Of a DNA stretch of 64,000 nucleotides, positions 8,127 through 17,779 are shown in pieces (position 1 is the stretch's first letter; each line of letters begins with the position of its first letter). Below the pieces are notes generated by a model. It was given only the letters and a program-made list of their open reading frames with translations, was not told the origin of the DNA and ran no database searches. Source of the DNA: UBA1723 sp045642085 (GTDB lineage Bacteria; Bacteroidota; Bacteroidia; Bacteroidales; Paludibacteraceae). Made by a program: the position numbers and the translations under genes. The stretch spans positions 1 to 64,000 of the forward strand of contig JAZUIF010000043.1 of NCBI GenBank assembly GCA_045642085.1. The letters run 5' to 3'.

Positions 8127-8165
8127 AAATATGGCAGGTTTGGGAATCTGTCATATTTTTTTTCA
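8127..8165 (+). terminator. Terminator after the GH9 gene
   Basis: AAATATGGCAG at 8127-8137 pairs with CTGTCATATTT (one G-U pair), followed by T residues. The bases just before it (8095-8125) are a GATTGATGATTAAT-type simple repeat also seen in other intergenic gaps of the window. Confidence 0.7.
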
Positions 8166-8237
8166 TCAAAATATTAAATTATCTTAAAGAGGTGAAATAA
8201 AAAGTGGCTTCTCAAAAACATAGTACATAAAATTCAT

Positions 8238-8245
8238 TAAATTTG
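8238..8245 (+). promoter_or_regulatory. Promoter -7 element of the LRR-like operon
   Basis: TAAATTTG at 8238-8245 fits TAnnTTTG, 30 bases before the ATG at 8276. Confidence 0.45.
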
Positions 8246-8275
8246 GAAGATTTTACTGAATAAAACAAAATTAGG

Positions 8276-9298
8276 ATGAGACGAATAATTTTCACTATTA
8301 TTTTCGCTTTCTTACTCACATTTAGTCTTTTTGCCCAATACGCAACTGGAGATATCATAAATAAAGATGGTATCGAATATAAAGTATTGGTGACATACCT
8401 TGTTGTCGATTCGAAAGAGTCGCCCGACACTGTAAAAGGACCAGATAGTTTCTATCAAGCGGGAGAGCTGATGGTGACAAAAGTCAATGAGAATTTGGAA
8501 GACGTCATTATACCACCTGCAATAGACAGATACAAAGTCATCGGTCTAACAGACAGTTTGTTTTATAATCACACTCACAACAGAATATGGTTGCCCGACC
8601 TTATATTTGCAGGCAACGGATGCTTTGCCAAACTTAAAATGAAAAGCGGAGCATTGGTAGTTCACGGCATGGACTTTTTGGGAATGAGCGTGTTTGACGA
8701 ATTACAAGGAGACCTAATCTTTGATACAGACAGAGGGATCAGTTGGGGTTCTTCATTTAGCAAAATTGGAGAAAATTCGAAATTCACTAAGAGTCGACCT
8801 TGGGGATTAATCAAGTTCAACACAAAAAACATGAGATTCATAAAAACGAGTCCAGTGTTTGATGACTGCTATACTGCACAAGGAAGAAAATATAAAAGAT
8901 GGATCGACCAAGCATTCAACAACGAGTCTGAATTTCAAAAGAACTATCAGACTGACAAAAAAGCATATCTAACCAAAAAGAGTTTTACAACAACTCCACG
9001 AAAAGAGAAAAAAGGGTTGACTATCAATTCCGGAACATGCAATGCAAAGCAAAAAGATCCTAAAACAGGAAAGACAAAACCATTTGCATACCCTTGGGGC
9101 AGACTCACTCAAGACTTTTACCGACAGTCGAGATATACCGTCGTCAACAAGAAAAAGAAAAGAAACGTAGTTGCTTACAATGACTTTGTCCCAGTGGCAG
9201 ACGCCACTCAAAAAGGCGGTTGGTATGTCAAGTTTGTTGGAGACGAGGGAACAGTTAAATATAAGTTGAATGGAAATTTGATAAAAGAAAAAGAATGA
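8276..9298 (+). CDS. Exported LRR_5-like protein, first of a paralogous pair
   Basis: 340 residues with a signal peptide (MRRIIFTIIFAFLLTFSLFAQ) and no lipobox. The N-terminal half resembles a single degenerate BspA-type (LRR_5) unit: NKDGIEYKVLVTYLVV, then DVIIPPAIDRYKVIGLTDSLF, the pattern in which 'IPxxIxxYKVxxIxxxxF' normally repeats. The C-terminal half has a Lys/Arg-rich region (TPRKEKKG) and no known motif. Its last four bases overlap the start of the next gene, which has the same layout (KDGLIYTI, then DIVIPTVVSFP and VLGIGEKAF), so the two are probably duplicates translated together. Probable surface or periplasmic protein; function unknown. Confidence 0.6.
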   Translation: MRRIIFTIIFAFLLTFSLFAQYATGDIINKDGIEYKVLVTYLVVDSKESPDTVKGPDSFYQAGELMVTKVNENLEDVIIPPAIDRYKVIGLTDSLFYNHTHNRIWLPDLIFAGNGCFAKLKMKSGALVVHGMDFLGMSVFDELQGDLIFDTDRGISWGSSFSKIGENSKFTKSRPWGLIKFNTKNMRFIKTSPVFDDCYTAQGRKYKRWIDQAFNNESEFQKNYQTDKKAYLTKKSFTTTPRKEKKGLTINSGTCNAKQKDPKTGKTKPFAYPWGRLTQDFYRQSRYTVVNKKKKRNVVAYNDFVPVADATQKGGWYVKFVGDEGTVKYKLNGNLIKEKE

Positions 9299-10419
9299 AA
9301 AAGATATTTTTATTGATACTTAGCCTTCTTTCTTGCGTCGTTTCATCAGCCGATCAGAGAGGTGTTTCGTTTGAGAAAGATGGTTTGATATACACTATAG
9401 CCTCGGAATACGTCATCAAGAGGACTAATATGGGCAGAAAAGCCGGCGACCCGGAAATATTAATTCTAAATGAAGGAGACGTATACGTAAGCGGATGCAC
9501 TGCGTCAGATTGCGATATTGTGATTCCTACAGTGGTATCTTTTCCTACAACATATTGCAAGGGGAAAGAAGACACTGCGAGATATAACGTGCTAGGCATT
9601 GGCGAAAAAGCATTTGAAAACGTAAGATTAAACAAACTTACAATCCCATACGGTTTAAGATTTTATGGATATCAAGCCTTTCATAATTTGGAAATCAAAA
9701 GCGGAGTGTTGGTGGTGCCTCCAGCAATGAGAATGAAAGCTAATGTGTTCGACGGATTAAAATCAAAAGTGTTGTTCACCGACTTAGAGTTTGCTCAGAA
9801 TAAGCCGATAATGTTTGAAAAGACATTTGAGAATCCGGATTTAGTTCCAGACATTTATATTTATCATGGCATTTTCAGTAAACAAGCTGAAGGCATAAAC
9901 AAAAAAGATCTATGCACCGTCGGTATAAACATATATAATGACTGGATAAACACTTATTCTTTATCAGGTGAATACAAAATCAAATCTCTTAGGACAAGCA
10001 GGAATAATCCGAACGAGTTGTTCACATTTTACACTTTGATGAGGGCAAATGATAAAAAGACACCTAAAATCACGATTAGGCTTTCTAGAAAATTTGAAAA
10101 GTTCAGAACTGACATTGACATGATTTCACCTTATGAATACATCTGTTGGAATCCATATACAAACAAAAAGGAAGTATGTTATGATTTTGCAATGAATGAA
10201 TCCATTTTCAGATATAGAAAAGAAGCTGACTATTTCTATTTCACTTTGGATGGCAAACCATTGACCGATAAATTGAGTTTGTTGGACAGTGACGGCAGAG
10301 ATCCTTTTGGATTGCAAGTCATGAGTGAAGAAGAGGTAAAAGCCAAGAAAGAAGCAAAAGAAAGAGAAATGAATCTCAACAGGAAAGTCAACGATTTGAA
10401 GAAAGTTTTGGGATTCTAA
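9295..10419 (+). CDS. Exported LRR_5-like protein, second of a paralogous pair
   Basis: 374 residues with a signal peptide (MKKIFLLILSLLSCVVSSA). It opens with FEKDGLIYTIASEYVIK, then DIVIPTVVSFPTTY, YNVLGIGEKAFENVRLNKLT, a recognisable BspA/LRR_5 unit (IPxx... xVxxIgexAFe). The ending (EEVKAKKEAKEREMNLNRK) is a charged helix, probably coiled coil. The ATG lies in the stop of the preceding paralogue (ATGA). The large lipoprotein at 10445 follows after 25 bases, so the three genes probably form one operon from the promoter near 8238. No enzymatic motif; a binding or structural role is only a guess. Confidence 0.6.
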   Translation: MKKIFLLILSLLSCVVSSADQRGVSFEKDGLIYTIASEYVIKRTNMGRKAGDPEILILNEGDVYVSGCTASDCDIVIPTVVSFPTTYCKGKEDTARYNVLGIGEKAFENVRLNKLTIPYGLRFYGYQAFHNLEIKSGVLVVPPAMRMKANVFDGLKSKVLFTDLEFAQNKPIMFEKTFENPDLVPDIYIYHGIFSKQAEGINKKDLCTVGINIYNDWINTYSLSGEYKIKSLRTSRNNPNELFTFYTLMRANDKKTPKITIRLSRKFEKFRTDIDMISPYEYICWNPYTNKKEVCYDFAMNESIFRYRKEADYFYFTLDGKPLTDKLSLLDSDGRDPFGLQVMSEEEVKAKKEAKEREMNLNRKVNDLKKVLGF

Positions 10420-10444
10420 CCTAAAGTCAATTATTTAAAATACA

Positions 10445-13210
10445 ATGAGTATGAAGAAATTTAGAAATTTGACATTGGGATCAATTGCAGCATGCTCAAT
10501 TATAATGAGTGGTTGTAGCAATGACACGAATAAAAACAATTTGAGCGACGGAGAGGAATACGTCTATTCAGAAAGTATCTCAAACGCTCCAGTATACGGA
10601 TTCGTCAAGGATACGTATGGCAAAGCATTAAGCCATGTTCTGGTCACAAGTGGGCAGGACACAACATTGACAAGTGAAAACGGATCTTACTCACTGGAGA
10701 AATGTCATGCTGTGAATGGAAGAAGTGTAATCAAATTTGAAAACAATGACTATTTCACAGTCATCCGTACAGCTGAAATAAAAGATGAAGGCACCCAAGT
10801 CGACGCGGTATTAATGCCACAAGACATCAACGAAGGTGTGACAGACTTGACAAAGTTCAAGAACAGCCAGGGAGCGACAATCACCGTTGGCAAAATGACT
10901 ATCTCTATTCCAGCCAATTCATTGGTTTATGAAAACGACGGTAGAGAATTCAACGGATCAGTGTTTGCAAGCACCTACTATTTGAATCCAAACTCAGAAA
11001 ACTTCGCAAAGGAGATGCCCGGTGGAGATATGAGCGGAGTGACTGCAGACGGCAAAGATGTGATTCTTCTATCATACGGTATGGTGGAGGTGACATTGAA
11101 AGACTCAGCAAACCAGAAATTGCAGTTGAAACCTGGTGCGGAAAGCACATTGTCCTTCCCTATTCCAGACGGATATTCTGAGAGTCAAAAGCATAATGAA
11201 ATACCTCTATGGTACTTCGACGAGGGAAAAGGAACATGGATTGAGGAAGGTATAGCCACAAAGAATGGAGACTCTTATACAGGAAAAGTAAAACACTTCT
11301 CTTGGTACAATCTTGATTATCCAGAGTCTAGAGCAACCATTTGCGGACGTGTGACAAACATAAACGGACAACCAGTAGCAGGAGTTTTAGTGACAATTTC
11401 TCAGATATATGCACGCACCGACAGTGCTGGATATTACTGTGCTTTTGTGCCACGATACACCCCCGTCTTCGTTACAGTAAAGCCATCGGACTATGCCAAC
11501 TACACTAATTGTCCGATTTACCACGTCGACGGAATAGAAGGAGGATCCACATTCACACAAGACATCGTGTTGCCATCGTTTCCATGCATTCATGGTAAAG
11601 TGACAGATCTTAATGATACACCTTTATATGGGATTTCTGTATCTACAAACAGCGAAACAACAACAATAACTGATGTATGTGGAAATTATCGTATATATTA
11701 CAATGGCAATAACGCTGTCTCACTGCATGTAGCCGGATATATAAACAAAGAGTATAAAAAATATGAGTTTAAGGATCCTTCTGAAATAGATGAAAATACA
11801 AGTTATGATTTTAAGATAGACAAACCAAGAAGAATATATGGATCTATAGTCACAAAAAATGGTTTTGTTGATGACTCTGCTATATCTCCTACAGTCACTA
11901 TCGTAGTTGATCAAAAGGAGTATTCTATACCATCATCTAAATATTGGACTTATGGAATCACATTACCACAAGACACCTCAATAATAACTGCTTATATAAA
12001 AGCAAAAGACGGATATGGTTTGGAATCAAACAGAGTGACATCTAAAGACGGCAAACCATGGCTACCATACATATATTTACCTACAGGAATTGAGGTCAAA
12101 GGATCAATCACTAATAGCTGTGGACCATCGAAAGCGACAATAACATTAGAAGCAGGAAGAGGAAAAAAGAAAGAGACTTTCACTCAAACGTCAAAGTTCG
12201 GTTATTTCAGATTCAATCTGCCAGTAAACATAACTGGAGACGCTAAGGTGAAGATCAATTGTCAAGGCAAAAAATTATCAAAAAAGATTGAGTTAGATAC
12301 AGAAACCATCGATCTTGGGGATTTTGAATTCTGTTCAGGAGAAAAGCCTGATCCAAACTGTATCTACGCAATAATTGGAGACAAGACAATAAAGTTTGAT
12401 ACACAAAAGGACAAGACAACAGAGATGTTCCTAAAAAATGGAATCCAATCAAAATACCAGATATGGTACAAGAACGCAGACTTTGACGGCACTTTGGTGG
12501 TTGAACTTAAACATCCAGGTAATTACGGAGGAAACTCATCTGTATATCTTATAGAAAACGAAGGTATAGCTTCAAAACAATGGTATAGTAAAGTATCAAA
12601 GGATAGTATATACACTATCCAAACCGACTGTGAGCTTTTCAACGATAAAAGTGGAAACGTAGAAGATATCTATCTATATGGTTCTGCTGATATTGTATGG
12701 AAAAGTATCTACGACAATATTGACAAAGAATATTTAGATTATATTAAATCTGGAAATGAACAAAAGACACTTGTTGGAAAAGCAAATGGAACTAAGTTCT
12801 ATACCTTTAAAGTATCTCAAGAAGACACAAAACAACTTGAGAACCACTTAAAGTCAAGCAACTACAAAGAGGTCAAAACATTTATGGATGATGAGCAAAG
12901 AATCACAACAATTTATCTAAAAGAAGACTCTGAAGCTTTGATCCATAGAAATAAAGACAACACATCAGAAATGACAATATTGTCGAGAAAAGGAATCGGA
13001 ACAGAACCACTTTATCACTGTTGGAAAGTTGATTTCAGAAACTCTCCACTTAAAGAAAAGAGTGGCAACGTCGACTACATGTGGAAGAATGAAGCAGACA
13101 TCGCACAGTTGGTAATGTTCGGACCAATCATGGGAGTCAAGTTTACAAAGACAAACATCAACGAACAGAGATGTGGCTGTACGACCAGCGCACCAGCCGT
13201 CGCAAACTAA
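10445..13210 (+). CDS. Large surface lipoprotein with carboxypeptidase-regulatory-like repeats
   Basis: 921 residues. The leader ends SIIMSGC (lipobox), so the protein is a lipoprotein; the ATG at 10451 (MKK) is an equally good start. Several beta-sandwich units of the carboxypeptidase regulatory type can be traced: VYGFVKDTYGKALSHVLVTS (about 50), ICGRVTNINGQPVAGVLVTI (about 300), IHGKVTDLNDTPLYGISVST (about 382), RIYGSIVTKNGF (about 462) and VKGSITNSCGPSKATITLEA (about 545). Between the first two is a FAM171-like module (KMTISIPANSLVYENDGR through IPLWYFDEGKGTWIEEG). The C-terminal 300 residues are unrecognised and end with a CGC pair near residue 912. Probable surface-exposed scaffold or binding protein. 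Last gene of the operon; a terminator follows. Confidence 0.65.
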   Translation: MSMKKFRNLTLGSIAACSIIMSGCSNDTNKNNLSDGEEYVYSESISNAPVYGFVKDTYGKALSHVLVTSGQDTTLTSENGSYSLEKCHAVNGRSVIKFENNDYFTVIRTAEIKDEGTQVDAVLMPQDINEGVTDLTKFKNSQGATITVGKMTISIPANSLVYENDGREFNGSVFASTYYLNPNSENFAKEMPGGDMSGVTADGKDVILLSYGMVEVTLKDSANQKLQLKPGAESTLSFPIPDGYSESQKHNEIPLWYFDEGKGTWIEEGIATKNGDSYTGKVKHFSWYNLDYPESRATICGRVTNINGQPVAGVLVTISQIYARTDSAGYYCAFVPRYTPVFVTVKPSDYANYTNCPIYHVDGIEGGSTFTQDIVLPSFPCIHGKVTDLNDTPLYGISVSTNSETTTITDVCGNYRIYYNGNNAVSLHVAGYINKEYKKYEFKDPSEIDENTSYDFKIDKPRRIYGSIVTKNGFVDDSAISPTVTIVVDQKEYSIPSSKYWTYGITLPQDTSIITAYIKAKDGYGLESNRVTSKDGKPWLPYIYLPTGIEVKGSITNSCGPSKATITLEAGRGKKKETFTQTSKFGYFRFNLPVNITGDAKVKINCQGKKLSKKIELDTETIDLGDFEFCSGEKPDPNCIYAIIGDKTIKFDTQKDKTTEMFLKNGIQSKYQIWYKNADFDGTLVVELKHPGNYGGNSSVYLIENEGIASKQWYSKVSKDSIYTIQTDCELFNDKSGNVEDIYLYGSADIVWKSIYDNIDKEYLDYIKSGNEQKTLVGKANGTKFYTFKVSQEDTKQLENHLKSSNYKEVKTFMDDEQRITTIYLKEDSEALIHRNKDNTSEMTILSRKGIGTEPLYHCWKVDFRNSPLKEKSGNVDYMWKNEADIAQLVMFGPIMGVKFTKTNINEQRCGCTTSAPAVAN

Positions 13211-13230
13211 ACAATATAAAAAATCATAAA

Positions 13231-13267
13231 ACGTAAAGGAGGCTTCGGTCTCCTTTGCATTTTTTTA
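13231..13267 (+). terminator. Terminator after the lipoprotein gene
   Basis: AAAGGAG at 13235-13241 and CTCCTTT at 13250-13256 form a stem around a GCTTCGGT loop, followed shortly by seven T residues. Confidence 0.8.
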
Positions 13268-13341
13268 AGGAGATTATATATCAGTTGTCCAAAATCGAAG
13301 ATTGCATTAAAAATTAAGAGTTAATAGTTTAGAATTCATTG

Positions 13342-13370
13342 TTTGTCTCCAAATAAGATTTGTAATTTTG
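13342..13370 (+). promoter_or_regulatory. Promoter of the DnaJ-TerB gene
   Basis: TAATTTTG at 13363-13370 (-7) with TTTG at 13342-13345 (-33), spaced 17 bases. It lies downstream of an in-frame ATG at 13343, which places the real start at 13385. Confidence 0.6.
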
Positions 13371-13384
13371 CATCAAAAAATAAT

Positions 13385-14341
13385 ATGGATATAGATAAGA
13401 TATTAAGGCAATATAAAATAATGAGTATATGTAGTCCGATTCTCAAATTTATCGAAATATTGGTGTTGTGGATTATTTTGCCTTTAACTCTATTAATTAT
13501 AGAGGGACATTCGGTTTCAGAAATTTTTTCGTATATATATCTTGGATATGTCTTATATCTTATTTTTTCATTTGAATCTCTTTTTGACCCAGAACTTGAG
13601 TTTTTTAAGGAACATTTAGCAGTCAAACCTTATCTTACAAATCTTTATTTTTCAAATTACGTAAAGAAATGGGGAATATCTGAAAAAGAAGTTCTGAATC
13701 ATTTGAGGCGTAAACAATATACAGAAGAGATTAAACGACTATTGTCTAACACTTCATTAAAATATACAACGCCAATAATTCATCGCTTATATTTAATGAA
13801 CAAAGACGCAAGGGAAGTGCAAATGCATTTCTTGCTTGAATGTTTTTCGGAAGATTCAACAATCACACTATTCGAAACAAACTATTCAGATTCTCAAGTT
13901 AATGAAGCAATTCTTTACTGGAGGAAAAGAGATTTGGACAAGAAAAAGATATTTATAAACTATCTTTACAAATTTGTGATTTTGGAGGATGGAATCCACC
14001 GTGACGAATGGGATTTCTTAATTACACTAATGTATCAACTTAAATTTAGTAAAGCACTTGTCCAACATATTGCAAATCGTTATGCTGCTTTACTAACAGA
14101 ATTTGAAGAACATAATTATGAAAATGGAAGATCAACGACGACCAACTCCAACATCAATTTAAAAGAATATTATTCTATCTTAGGTGTTGAAGAAAATTCA
14201 ACATACGACGAAATAAAGAAAGCGTATCATACTCTAGCATTGACGCATCACCCTGATTTACCAAAGAATGCAAGCAGAATAGAAGAATGTGAGGAATTGA
14301 TGGTTAAGATCAATGAAGCATATAATATGATTGTCAAGTAG
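13385..14341 (+). CDS. Membrane-anchored DnaJ protein with TerB-like domain
   Basis: 318 residues from the ATG at 13385. Two hydrophobic segments near the N-terminus (about 21-38 and 45-63) should anchor it in the inner membrane. The middle is helical; FVILEDGIHRDEWDFLITLM (about 197-216) resembles a TerB-type metal-binding helix pair. The C-terminal 65 residues are a J domain: YYSILGVEENSTYDEIKKAY, the HPD tripeptide in THHPDL, and EAYNMIV. The layout recalls E. coli DjlA (membrane segment, TerB, J domain), which stimulates DnaK ATPase from the membrane. A second protein of this type is encoded at 41793-42944. The client is unknown. Confidence 0.75.
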   Translation: MDIDKILRQYKIMSICSPILKFIEILVLWIILPLTLLIIEGHSVSEIFSYIYLGYVLYLIFSFESLFDPELEFFKEHLAVKPYLTNLYFSNYVKKWGISEKEVLNHLRRKQYTEEIKRLLSNTSLKYTTPIIHRLYLMNKDAREVQMHFLLECFSEDSTITLFETNYSDSQVNEAILYWRKRDLDKKKIFINYLYKFVILEDGIHRDEWDFLITLMYQLKFSKALVQHIANRYAALLTEFEEHNYENGRSTTTNSNINLKEYYSILGVEENSTYDEIKKAYHTLALTHHPDLPKNASRIEECEELMVKINEAYNMIVK

Positions 14342-14475
14342 GGGCAGTGCCTTGTGCCTGTCCAAGTAACAGATTTCAAAACAAAATCGTTTGTAGACTC
14401 TGGACCAACAAACATCAATATTGTTGATAAAATCCGATTTTCAACACAAAAATGTTGAAAAATAGTGTTTATTTA

Positions 14476-14505
14476 TTGCTTTTTAAGCAAAAATTTATAG
14501 ATTTG
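14476..14505 (+). promoter_or_regulatory. Promoter of the SUMF1/WG pair
   Basis: TAGATTTG at 14498-14505 (-7) and TTG at 14476-14478 (-33), 19 bases apart, leaving a leader of roughly 90 bases before the ATG at 14605. Confidence 0.55.
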
Positions 14506-14604
14506 CAATGTGTATCACTATAGTATGCCGTAAAAGGTATAAAAATTAGTCCGTGGCATACTTGATTTGGTTTGAAAATAATTTAAAAAATACAAAATAA
14601 GACA

Positions 14605-16209
14605 ATGAGAAAGTTATTTCTAATGGCTTTTGCTTTCGGTCTTACTTCTGCAATGAGCGTAAGCGCTCAGCAAACAGAAAAGTTGTCTTCAAGCTTCACT
14701 TGCAAGGCTACTTATCCGAAAGGAAAGAACATCTATTTGATGGATTCTTGTAAGGTAAACTACACCATCAAAAAGATCGTAGGAAAAATGGGAGTTCACA
14801 CAGATGTAGAATGGACATCACGCCCAGATTTCACTTACAACAAAATCAAGGTTGACAGAAGTCAGCTAAACGGAGACAAGAATTATCAGGAGCTAGTGTC
14901 GAGATTTGACATGATCACTCCAAAGAAAGCCACATTCGCTTTGACATTGATGTTCTATAGCGACAGAGCTAAGACATACTACGCATCAGCAAAAACAACA
15001 GTTGAGGTTAACTATTTGGAGAAAGCTGGAGCAACAATCTCACCAGAGACATACACAGTAAAGGATTGGTCAGAGAACTTGACTGATATTTACGTAGGTA
15101 AGCAGGATGCTGCAAAGCCAGGAGTTGTCAAGCTAGACAATTCAATGAAGGAATTTTTGGATCTTATGCGTTTGACAGAGAGCACAACAAAGATGGATCC
15201 ATCACAGCGCGGTTTCAACTACCGTCTACGTAACATCTTCGTTAACGCAGATAAAATCGACGTTGTAAAAGCAGACATCGTTTCTATCGATTGGAATGAG
15301 AACGACTATGACTTCCTAGTATATGAGGTAAGCAAGCGTAAGGAAGCATACGCACTAATGGCAAAGGGTGACTCAGCAAAGGCAGATGAGGTATACTTCG
15401 CTAACAGAAAGTATGAGCCAATCATCAGTGTAAAGTCGCCAAACTACTGGAAGACAACTGGTACAGCATGTGAGACATTTGACAAGGCACTTGCTACAGC
15501 AGACTCTTACTACAAGAAGAAGCAGTGGAATGAGGCTGGTCTATACTATAACATGGCTTACGAGTATGACTCAACAATGGCATACCCTAAGCAGCAGGCA
15601 ATCAAGATCCAGGAATATATCGACTACAAGAACAACCGTAACGTAACTGGTTTGATCGACATGGTTTACGTTGAGGGTAACCACGAGGTTAAGAGCTTCT
15701 ACATTGGTAAGACTGAGGTGACTCAGAGCCAGTGGATGCGAGTTATGGGAACAAACCCATCAAACTTCAAGGGTTGTAGAACATGTCCTGTGGAGAACGT
15801 ATCTTGGAATGAGGTTCAGACATTCATCAAGAAGCTAAACGAGCAGACTGGTCTTAAGTATCGTTTGATGAGCGAGAAAGAGTGGGAGTACGCAGCAAAG
15901 GGCGGAAAGAACGGATCTAAGTCAGCATTCGCAGGTGGTGACAACATCACTGAGGTATCTTGGAACGCATACAACGCAGAGCAGTCAACTCACGGTGTAG
16001 CAGAGAAGGCACCAAACGAGCTTGGCATCTATGATATGACAGGTAACGTAGCAGAGTGGGTAAACAACCAGTACGACAAGGTAACTCGTTTTGCAAAGGG
16101 AGGTTCGTTTGCTGATGAGGCTTCAAACTGTGCAATCGATGCTAAAGAGAAGTTAAAACCAGATTACAAGAGCAACAGTGTAGGTTTCCGTATCTGCCAG
16201 GATGAATAA
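14605..16209 (+). CDS. Secreted SUMF1/FGE-domain protein
   Basis: 534 residues with a signal peptide (MRKLFLMAFAFGLTSAMSVSA). The first 290 residues are unrecognised beta-rich sequence; about 290-345 is TPR-like (ADSYYKKKQWNEAGLYYNMA). The C-terminal 180 residues are a SUMF1/formylglycine-generating-enzyme fold: MVYVEGNHEVKSFYIGKTEV, TQSQWMRVMGTNPSNF, CPVENVSWNEVQTFI, YRLMSEKEWEYAAKGG, YDMTGNVAEWV and a terminal SVGFRIC. The catalytic cysteines of true FGE, near the end of the domain, are not evident, so it is probably a structural or binding version, as in the T9SS/gliding protein GldK. Codon use is strongly biased and close to that of groEL here, which suggests high expression. The WG-repeat gene starts 16 bases later. 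Confidence 0.75.
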   Translation: MRKLFLMAFAFGLTSAMSVSAQQTEKLSSSFTCKATYPKGKNIYLMDSCKVNYTIKKIVGKMGVHTDVEWTSRPDFTYNKIKVDRSQLNGDKNYQELVSRFDMITPKKATFALTLMFYSDRAKTYYASAKTTVEVNYLEKAGATISPETYTVKDWSENLTDIYVGKQDAAKPGVVKLDNSMKEFLDLMRLTESTTKMDPSQRGFNYRLRNIFVNADKIDVVKADIVSIDWNENDYDFLVYEVSKRKEAYALMAKGDSAKADEVYFANRKYEPIISVKSPNYWKTTGTACETFDKALATADSYYKKKQWNEAGLYYNMAYEYDSTMAYPKQQAIKIQEYIDYKNNRNVTGLIDMVYVEGNHEVKSFYIGKTEVTQSQWMRVMGTNPSNFKGCRTCPVENVSWNEVQTFIKKLNEQTGLKYRLMSEKEWEYAAKGGKNGSKSAFAGGDNITEVSWNAYNAEQSTHGVAEKAPNELGIYDMTGNVAEWVNNQYDKVTRFAKGGSFADEASNCAIDAKEKLKPDYKSNSVGFRICQDE

Positions 16210-16225
16210 AAAAAGATAAGCAAAA

Positions 16226-17590
16226 ATGAAAAGAGCAATATATCTACTGCTTGCTAGCAGTTTAAGTTTTTCCGCTTTCGCACAGAACAACAACGATGCA
16301 AAGGCACGTGACCTTTATCCAAAGGCAATGGATCTATACAATGCTAAGGATTACAAGGCAACTATCAACAAGCTTAATGAGATCGACAAGTTGTTAGGTA
16401 AGGGTAACGCCCGCACAAACTATCTACGTACAAAGGCAGCTTACGCACTTAACGACTATACAATGGCTCAGAATTCTTGCAAGGCATACTTCGAGTCAAT
16501 GCCTAAACATGACAAAGGATACTCTGAGATGGCCGTTATCAAGGAGAGCCTAATGGCTTACTTCCAGGCTCAGATGAAGAAGAGACAGGAAGACGCTGCT
16601 GCTTGGGAGGCTCAGGAAGCCGACAGAAAAGCACGTGAGGCTGCTGAGGAGGCATCACGTCAGGCACAGATGAAGGCAGCTGCTGAAAGAAGAGCTGCAT
16701 TCCAGTCTGAACTTGAGGCTCAGGACAAGCGTGAGGCTGAGGCTTACGCTAACGCTCAGAAGACAGGCACTAAGGCTGCTCTACAAGAGTTCATCTACGA
16801 CTATCCTTATGGTAAGAAGGTAGCTGACGCTAAGAGAGAGATGAACAAGAAATGGCCTGCTCCTGTTCGTACACTTAAGAATGGTAAGTATGGTTATACT
16901 AAGGACGGTAAGTTCGTTGTTAAACCTAAATACGAGTACGCTACAGACTTTAGCGATGGTTTGGCTCGCGTAGGTAAGGATGGCAAGTACGGTTATGTAA
17001 ACGAGAATGGTGAAGAGATCATTCCATTGCAGTACACTCAGGCTTCTTCATTCAGCTACGGTGTTGCAGCTGTTAAAGACCAGAATGGAGATGCTTACTT
17101 CATCCTTCCTTCAGGTTCTCGTCTACAGGATGCTTCTTACCTAGACACAAAGAGCTTCAAAGAGGGTCTTGCTGCATGTCAGGATGAGAATTACCTATAC
17201 GGATTTGTTGATCCTAAGGGTAAGCTAGTTGTTCAGCACAAGTATAAGACTGTTGGTTGGTACAACGAGGGAATCTGCGCAGTTGCAAAGAATGTAAACG
17301 GTAAGACTCTTTACGGTTACATCGACAACAAGGGCAACCAGTTGTGTGATTTCATTTACGACGAGGCTAAGGACTTCCAGGGTGGAGTTGCTCGTGTGAA
17401 GACAAACGGAAAGTACGGTCTTGTTGACAGATTCGGTTCACCAATCACTTGCTGTGACTACGACTATATCTCAGAGTTCAAGGCTGATGGTTATGCATTG
17501 GCAAAACGCTCTAACCTTGAGGTATACATCGACAAAGAAGGTCAGTTGTGGGCTAAGGTTAACGGAAAGTACGTAACTGTGAAATTCTAA
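16226..17590 (+). CDS. Secreted WG-repeat protein with TPR and coiled coil
   Basis: 454 residues: signal peptide (MKRAIYLLLASSLSFSAFAQ), a TPR-like helical region (about 28-110), a long Ala/Glu/Arg-rich coiled coil (about 113-185, with AWEAQEADRKAREAAEEASR), then five or six WG-type repeats of about 40 residues (for example KYGYTKDGKFVVKPKYEYA and KYGYVNENGEEIIPLQYTQA) to the C-terminus. WG repeats form beta-propeller-like or solenoid folds whose ligands are mostly unknown. Pairing with the upstream SUMF1 protein and the shared highly biased codon use suggest both are abundant parts of one envelope structure. A terminator follows. Confidence 0.75.
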   Translation: MKRAIYLLLASSLSFSAFAQNNNDAKARDLYPKAMDLYNAKDYKATINKLNEIDKLLGKGNARTNYLRTKAAYALNDYTMAQNSCKAYFESMPKHDKGYSEMAVIKESLMAYFQAQMKKRQEDAAAWEAQEADRKAREAAEEASRQAQMKAAAERRAAFQSELEAQDKREAEAYANAQKTGTKAALQEFIYDYPYGKKVADAKREMNKKWPAPVRTLKNGKYGYTKDGKFVVKPKYEYATDFSDGLARVGKDGKYGYVNENGEEIIPLQYTQASSFSYGVAAVKDQNGDAYFILPSGSRLQDASYLDTKSFKEGLAACQDENYLYGFVDPKGKLVVQHKYKTVGWYNEGICAVAKNVNGKTLYGYIDNKGNQLCDFIYDEAKDFQGGVARVKTNGKYGLVDRFGSPITCCDYDYISEFKADGYALAKRSNLEVYIDKEGQLWAKVNGKYVTVKF

Positions 17591-17625
17591 AATTCTCATA
17601 TCTTTTATTTTTTAAGTTGGTAATT

Positions 17626-17658
17626 CCAAGTCGACGAAATGTCGGCTTGGGATTTTTA
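17626..17658 (+). terminator. Terminator after the WG-repeat gene
   Basis: CCAAGTCGAC at 17626-17635 pairs with GTCGGCTTGG (one G-U pair) at 17641-17650, followed by ATTTTTATT. Confidence 0.8.
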
Positions 17659-17779
17659 TTATAGTTATACAATATAAATAATACCTAAACCATCACTGAC
17701 AAGAGACGTCAGCAAATACTCAAGCGTAAAAATCACCCTATTTTTACGAATTTGTTTCATATTATCCACTTACAAACGC

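Noticed and set aside
13343..13384. Upstream start for the DnaJ-TerB gene
   Set aside because: The -7 element at 13363-13370 lies downstream of it.
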